Below are positions 5,507 to 6,819 of a stretch of 6,819 bases of DNA, piece after piece (positions within the stretch are counted from its first letter, which is position 1; each line of letters starts with the position of its first letter). Position numbers and translations under genes: made by a program. Origin of the DNA: Acidobacteriaceae bacterium (GTDB lineage Bacteria > Acidobacteriota > Terriglobia > Terriglobales > SbA1); NCBI GenBank assembly GCA_003136335.1, contig PLEA01000663.1:1-6819 (forward strand), in the 5' to 3' direction. The notes beneath the pieces were generated by a model. The model saw only the letters and a program-made list of their open reading frames with translations. It ran no database searches and was not told where the DNA came from.

Positions 5507-5898
5507 TTCTGATCGACTCCAATATCCCGATGTATCTGGTGGGCACACCGAGTCCCCAAAAGACCGATGCGCAACGGTTACTGGAAAGGCTAGTCAGCGA
5601 GCGCCAGCGCCTGGTTACCGACGCGGAAGTGCTGCAGGAAATTCTGCACCGCTACGTCGCCATCAATCGCCGCCACGACATCCAGCCCGCCTTCGACGTG
5701 CTTCTGAATGTGGTGGATGAAGTCCTTCCGGTTAACCGGGACGTGGTCGAGCGCGCCAAACAAATCGTCCTCGCCTACCAACGCCTATCCGCGCGCGATG
5801 CCGTGCATCTCGCCGTAATGGAACAACACGGCATCGATCGAATCTTGACCTACGATTCTGGTTTCGATGGGGTTCCGGGGATTACACGCCTGTCGTAG
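5503..5898 (+). CDS. vapC: VapC-type PIN-domain ribonuclease toxin
   Basis: A 131-residue PIN-domain protein. VapC toxins are Mg-dependent endoribonucleases, often cutting tRNA or rRNA. The acidic metal-binding residues are visible: Asp5 in [12 protein letters not shown], Glu46 in [11 protein letters not shown], Asp99 in [12 protein letters not shown], and Asp118 in TYDSGFDG, with Asp122 as an alternative. The full set suggests an intact enzyme. It starts with GTG overlapping the antitoxin TGA by four bases, a layout for translational coupling that keeps toxin tied to antitoxin synthesis. The RNA target cannot be predicted from this sequence. Confidence 0.94.
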   Translation: MILIDSNIPMYLVGTPSPQKTDAQRLLERLVSERQRLVTDAEVLQEILHRYVAINRRHDIQPAFDVLLNVVDEVLPVNRDVVERAKQIVLAYQRLSARDAVHLAVMEQHGIDRILTYDSGFDGVPGITRLS

Positions 5899-5918
5899 CT
5901 CGGCCGCTGTCGCAATTC

Positions 5919-5949
5919 GCACGCAATCTCAGTTGCGGCGCTTGCGTGC
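5919..5949. repeat. Inverted repeat between vapC and ftcD
   Basis: GCACGCAA (5919-5926) and TTGCGTGC (5942-5949) are perfect 8-base inverted arms around a 15-base loop. The arm lies 21 bases after the vapC stop and 22 bases before the ftcD start. No T-run follows, so a standard terminator is unlikely. It could be a 3'-end stem for vapBC mRNA or a regulatory site for ftcD. A weak promoter-like pair, TTGCGG (5933-5938) and TATTCT (5957-5962) with an 18-base spacer, overlaps it. Confidence 0.35.
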
Positions 5950-5971
5950 TCCCAGCTATTCTTCTCCCTAT

Positions 5972-6819
5972 ATGTCCACGCTCGTAGAATGTGTTCCTAA
6001 TTTTTCCGAAGGCCGGGACAAATCGAAGGTTGACGCCATCATCGACGCCATGAAGATGCCCGGCGTCTACCTGCTGGACCGTGAAATGGACTCCGACCAC
6101 AATCGGTGCGTCATCACCCTGGCGGGCGAGCGCGAGGCGATTCAGGAAGCCGCCATTCGCGGCGTGGGCAAGGCCTCTGAACTCATCGACCTCAACCAGC
6201 ATAGCGGCGCGCATCCGCGCATGGGAGCGACGGACGTAGTTCCCTTCATCCCCATCGACGGCGTCACTATTGAAGACTGTGTGGCCATGGCCTGTCACGT
6301 CGGTGAACAGATCTGGAAGCGCTACCAGATTCCAGTTTATCTCTACGAGTCCGCGGCGAGAATTCCCGAACGCCAGGGCCTGGAAAATATTCGGCGCGGC
6401 CAGTTTGAAGGCATTCGCGCCGAGATCGCCACCAATCCGGCGCGCTGTCCAGACTTCGGCGAACCCTGCGTGCATCCGACGGCCGGCGCGACGGTGGTGG
6501 GCGCGCGCAAATTTCTGATCGCGTATAACGTGTTCCTCAACACGCCCGATGTTGACATCGCGAAGAAGATCGCGAAAGCCGTGCGCTTCTCAAGCGGCGG
6601 AATGCGCTTCGTGAAAGGCGCTGGTTTTCTGGTGCGCGGTCTAGCCCAAGTCTCGATGAACCTTACCGACTTCGAGCAAACGCCCGTCCACCGCGTCTTT
6701 GAGATGGTAAAACGCGAAGCGGCCCGCTATGGCGTCGCGCCGGTGTCGAGTGAGATTGTCGGACTGATCCCCAAATTAGCTTTGGAGCAAGCCGCCGAGT
6801 GGTTTCTGCAGGTGGAGAA
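5972..6819 (+). CDS. ftcD: Glutamate formimidoyltransferase, 3' end outside window
   Basis: The enzyme transfers the formimino group of N-formimino-L-glutamate to tetrahydrofolate, releasing glutamate, in histidine degradation (cytoplasm). The frame starts MSTLVECVPNFSEGRDKSKV, a hallmark beginning of the family, and runs open for 282 codons to the window edge. Further blocks are DREMDSDHNRCVITL (36-50), HSGAHPRMGATDVVPFIP (77-94) with the HPRMG histidine thought to be catalytic, YQIPVYLYESAA (118-129), VVGARKFLIAYNVFLNT, and QVSMNLTDFEQTPVHRVFE. The visible part covers essentially the whole formiminotransferase domain. Stand-alone bacterial versions are about 300 residues, while bifunctional forms continue into a cyclodeaminase; the edge hides which applies. 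No Shine-Dalgarno sequence is visible before the ATG. The preceding vapBC pair is unrelated in function. Confidence 0.95.
   Translation, partial: MSTLVECVPNFSEGRDKSKVDAIIDAMKMPGVYLLDREMDSDHNRCVITLAGEREAIQEAAIRGVGKASELIDLNQHSGAHPRMGATDVVPFIPIDGVTIEDCVAMACHVGEQIWKRYQIPVYLYESAARIPERQGLENIRRGQFEGIRAEIATNPARCPDFGEPCVHPTAGATVVGARKFLIAYNVFLNTPDVDIAKKIAKAVRFSSGGMRFVKGAGFLVRGLAQVSMNLTDFEQTPVHRVFEMVKREAARYGVAPVSSEIVGLIPKLALEQAAEWFLQVE

Overview
The window looks like chromosomal DNA of a GC-rich Gram-negative bacterium, most likely an acidobacterium (Terriglobia / Koribacter-like). This is inferred from an outer-membrane PagL-type barrel protein, a secreted PCYC-motif protein of a type I associate with soil acidobacteria, and an intergenic repeat starting TGTCATTCCGGGCGAAGCGA, a kind of dispersed element I recall from such genomes. 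The assignment is by recognition only, with no search behind it.

Minus strand, positions 1-1957, read right to left: lepB (signal peptidase I), then a broken hypothetical gene whose reading frame passes through all three minus-strand frames, then carA (small subunit of carbamoyl-phosphate synthase), cut by the left edge of the window. The 138-base gap at 1958-2095 is divergent, with lepB leaving to the left and a secreted PCYC-motif protein leaving to the right.

Plus strand, positions 2096-6819: the secreted Cys/His-rich protein; a likely two-gene operon of a TPR protein and yvcK (UDP-sugar-binding regulator of envelope and carbon metabolism) with a recognisable promoter; a repeat-containing spacer; a PagL-like outer-membrane barrel; a vapBC toxin-antitoxin pair with a clear palindromic operator; and ftcD (glutamate formimidoyltransferase, histidine degradation), cut by the right edge.

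Much of the window concerns the cell envelope (LepB, YvcK, PagL-like protein, exported PCYC protein), with housekeeping metabolism at both ends (carA, ftcD) and one mobile-type stress module (vapBC) between them. I found no phage, insertion sequence, CRISPR array, tRNA or rRNA. No wholly new system is evident. The best leads are the decayed gene with a visible 10-base-period duplication at its first frameshift, the probably leaderless and autoregulated vapBC promoter, the PagL-like protein with Asn in place of the catalytic Glu, and the exported Cys/His cluster protein.
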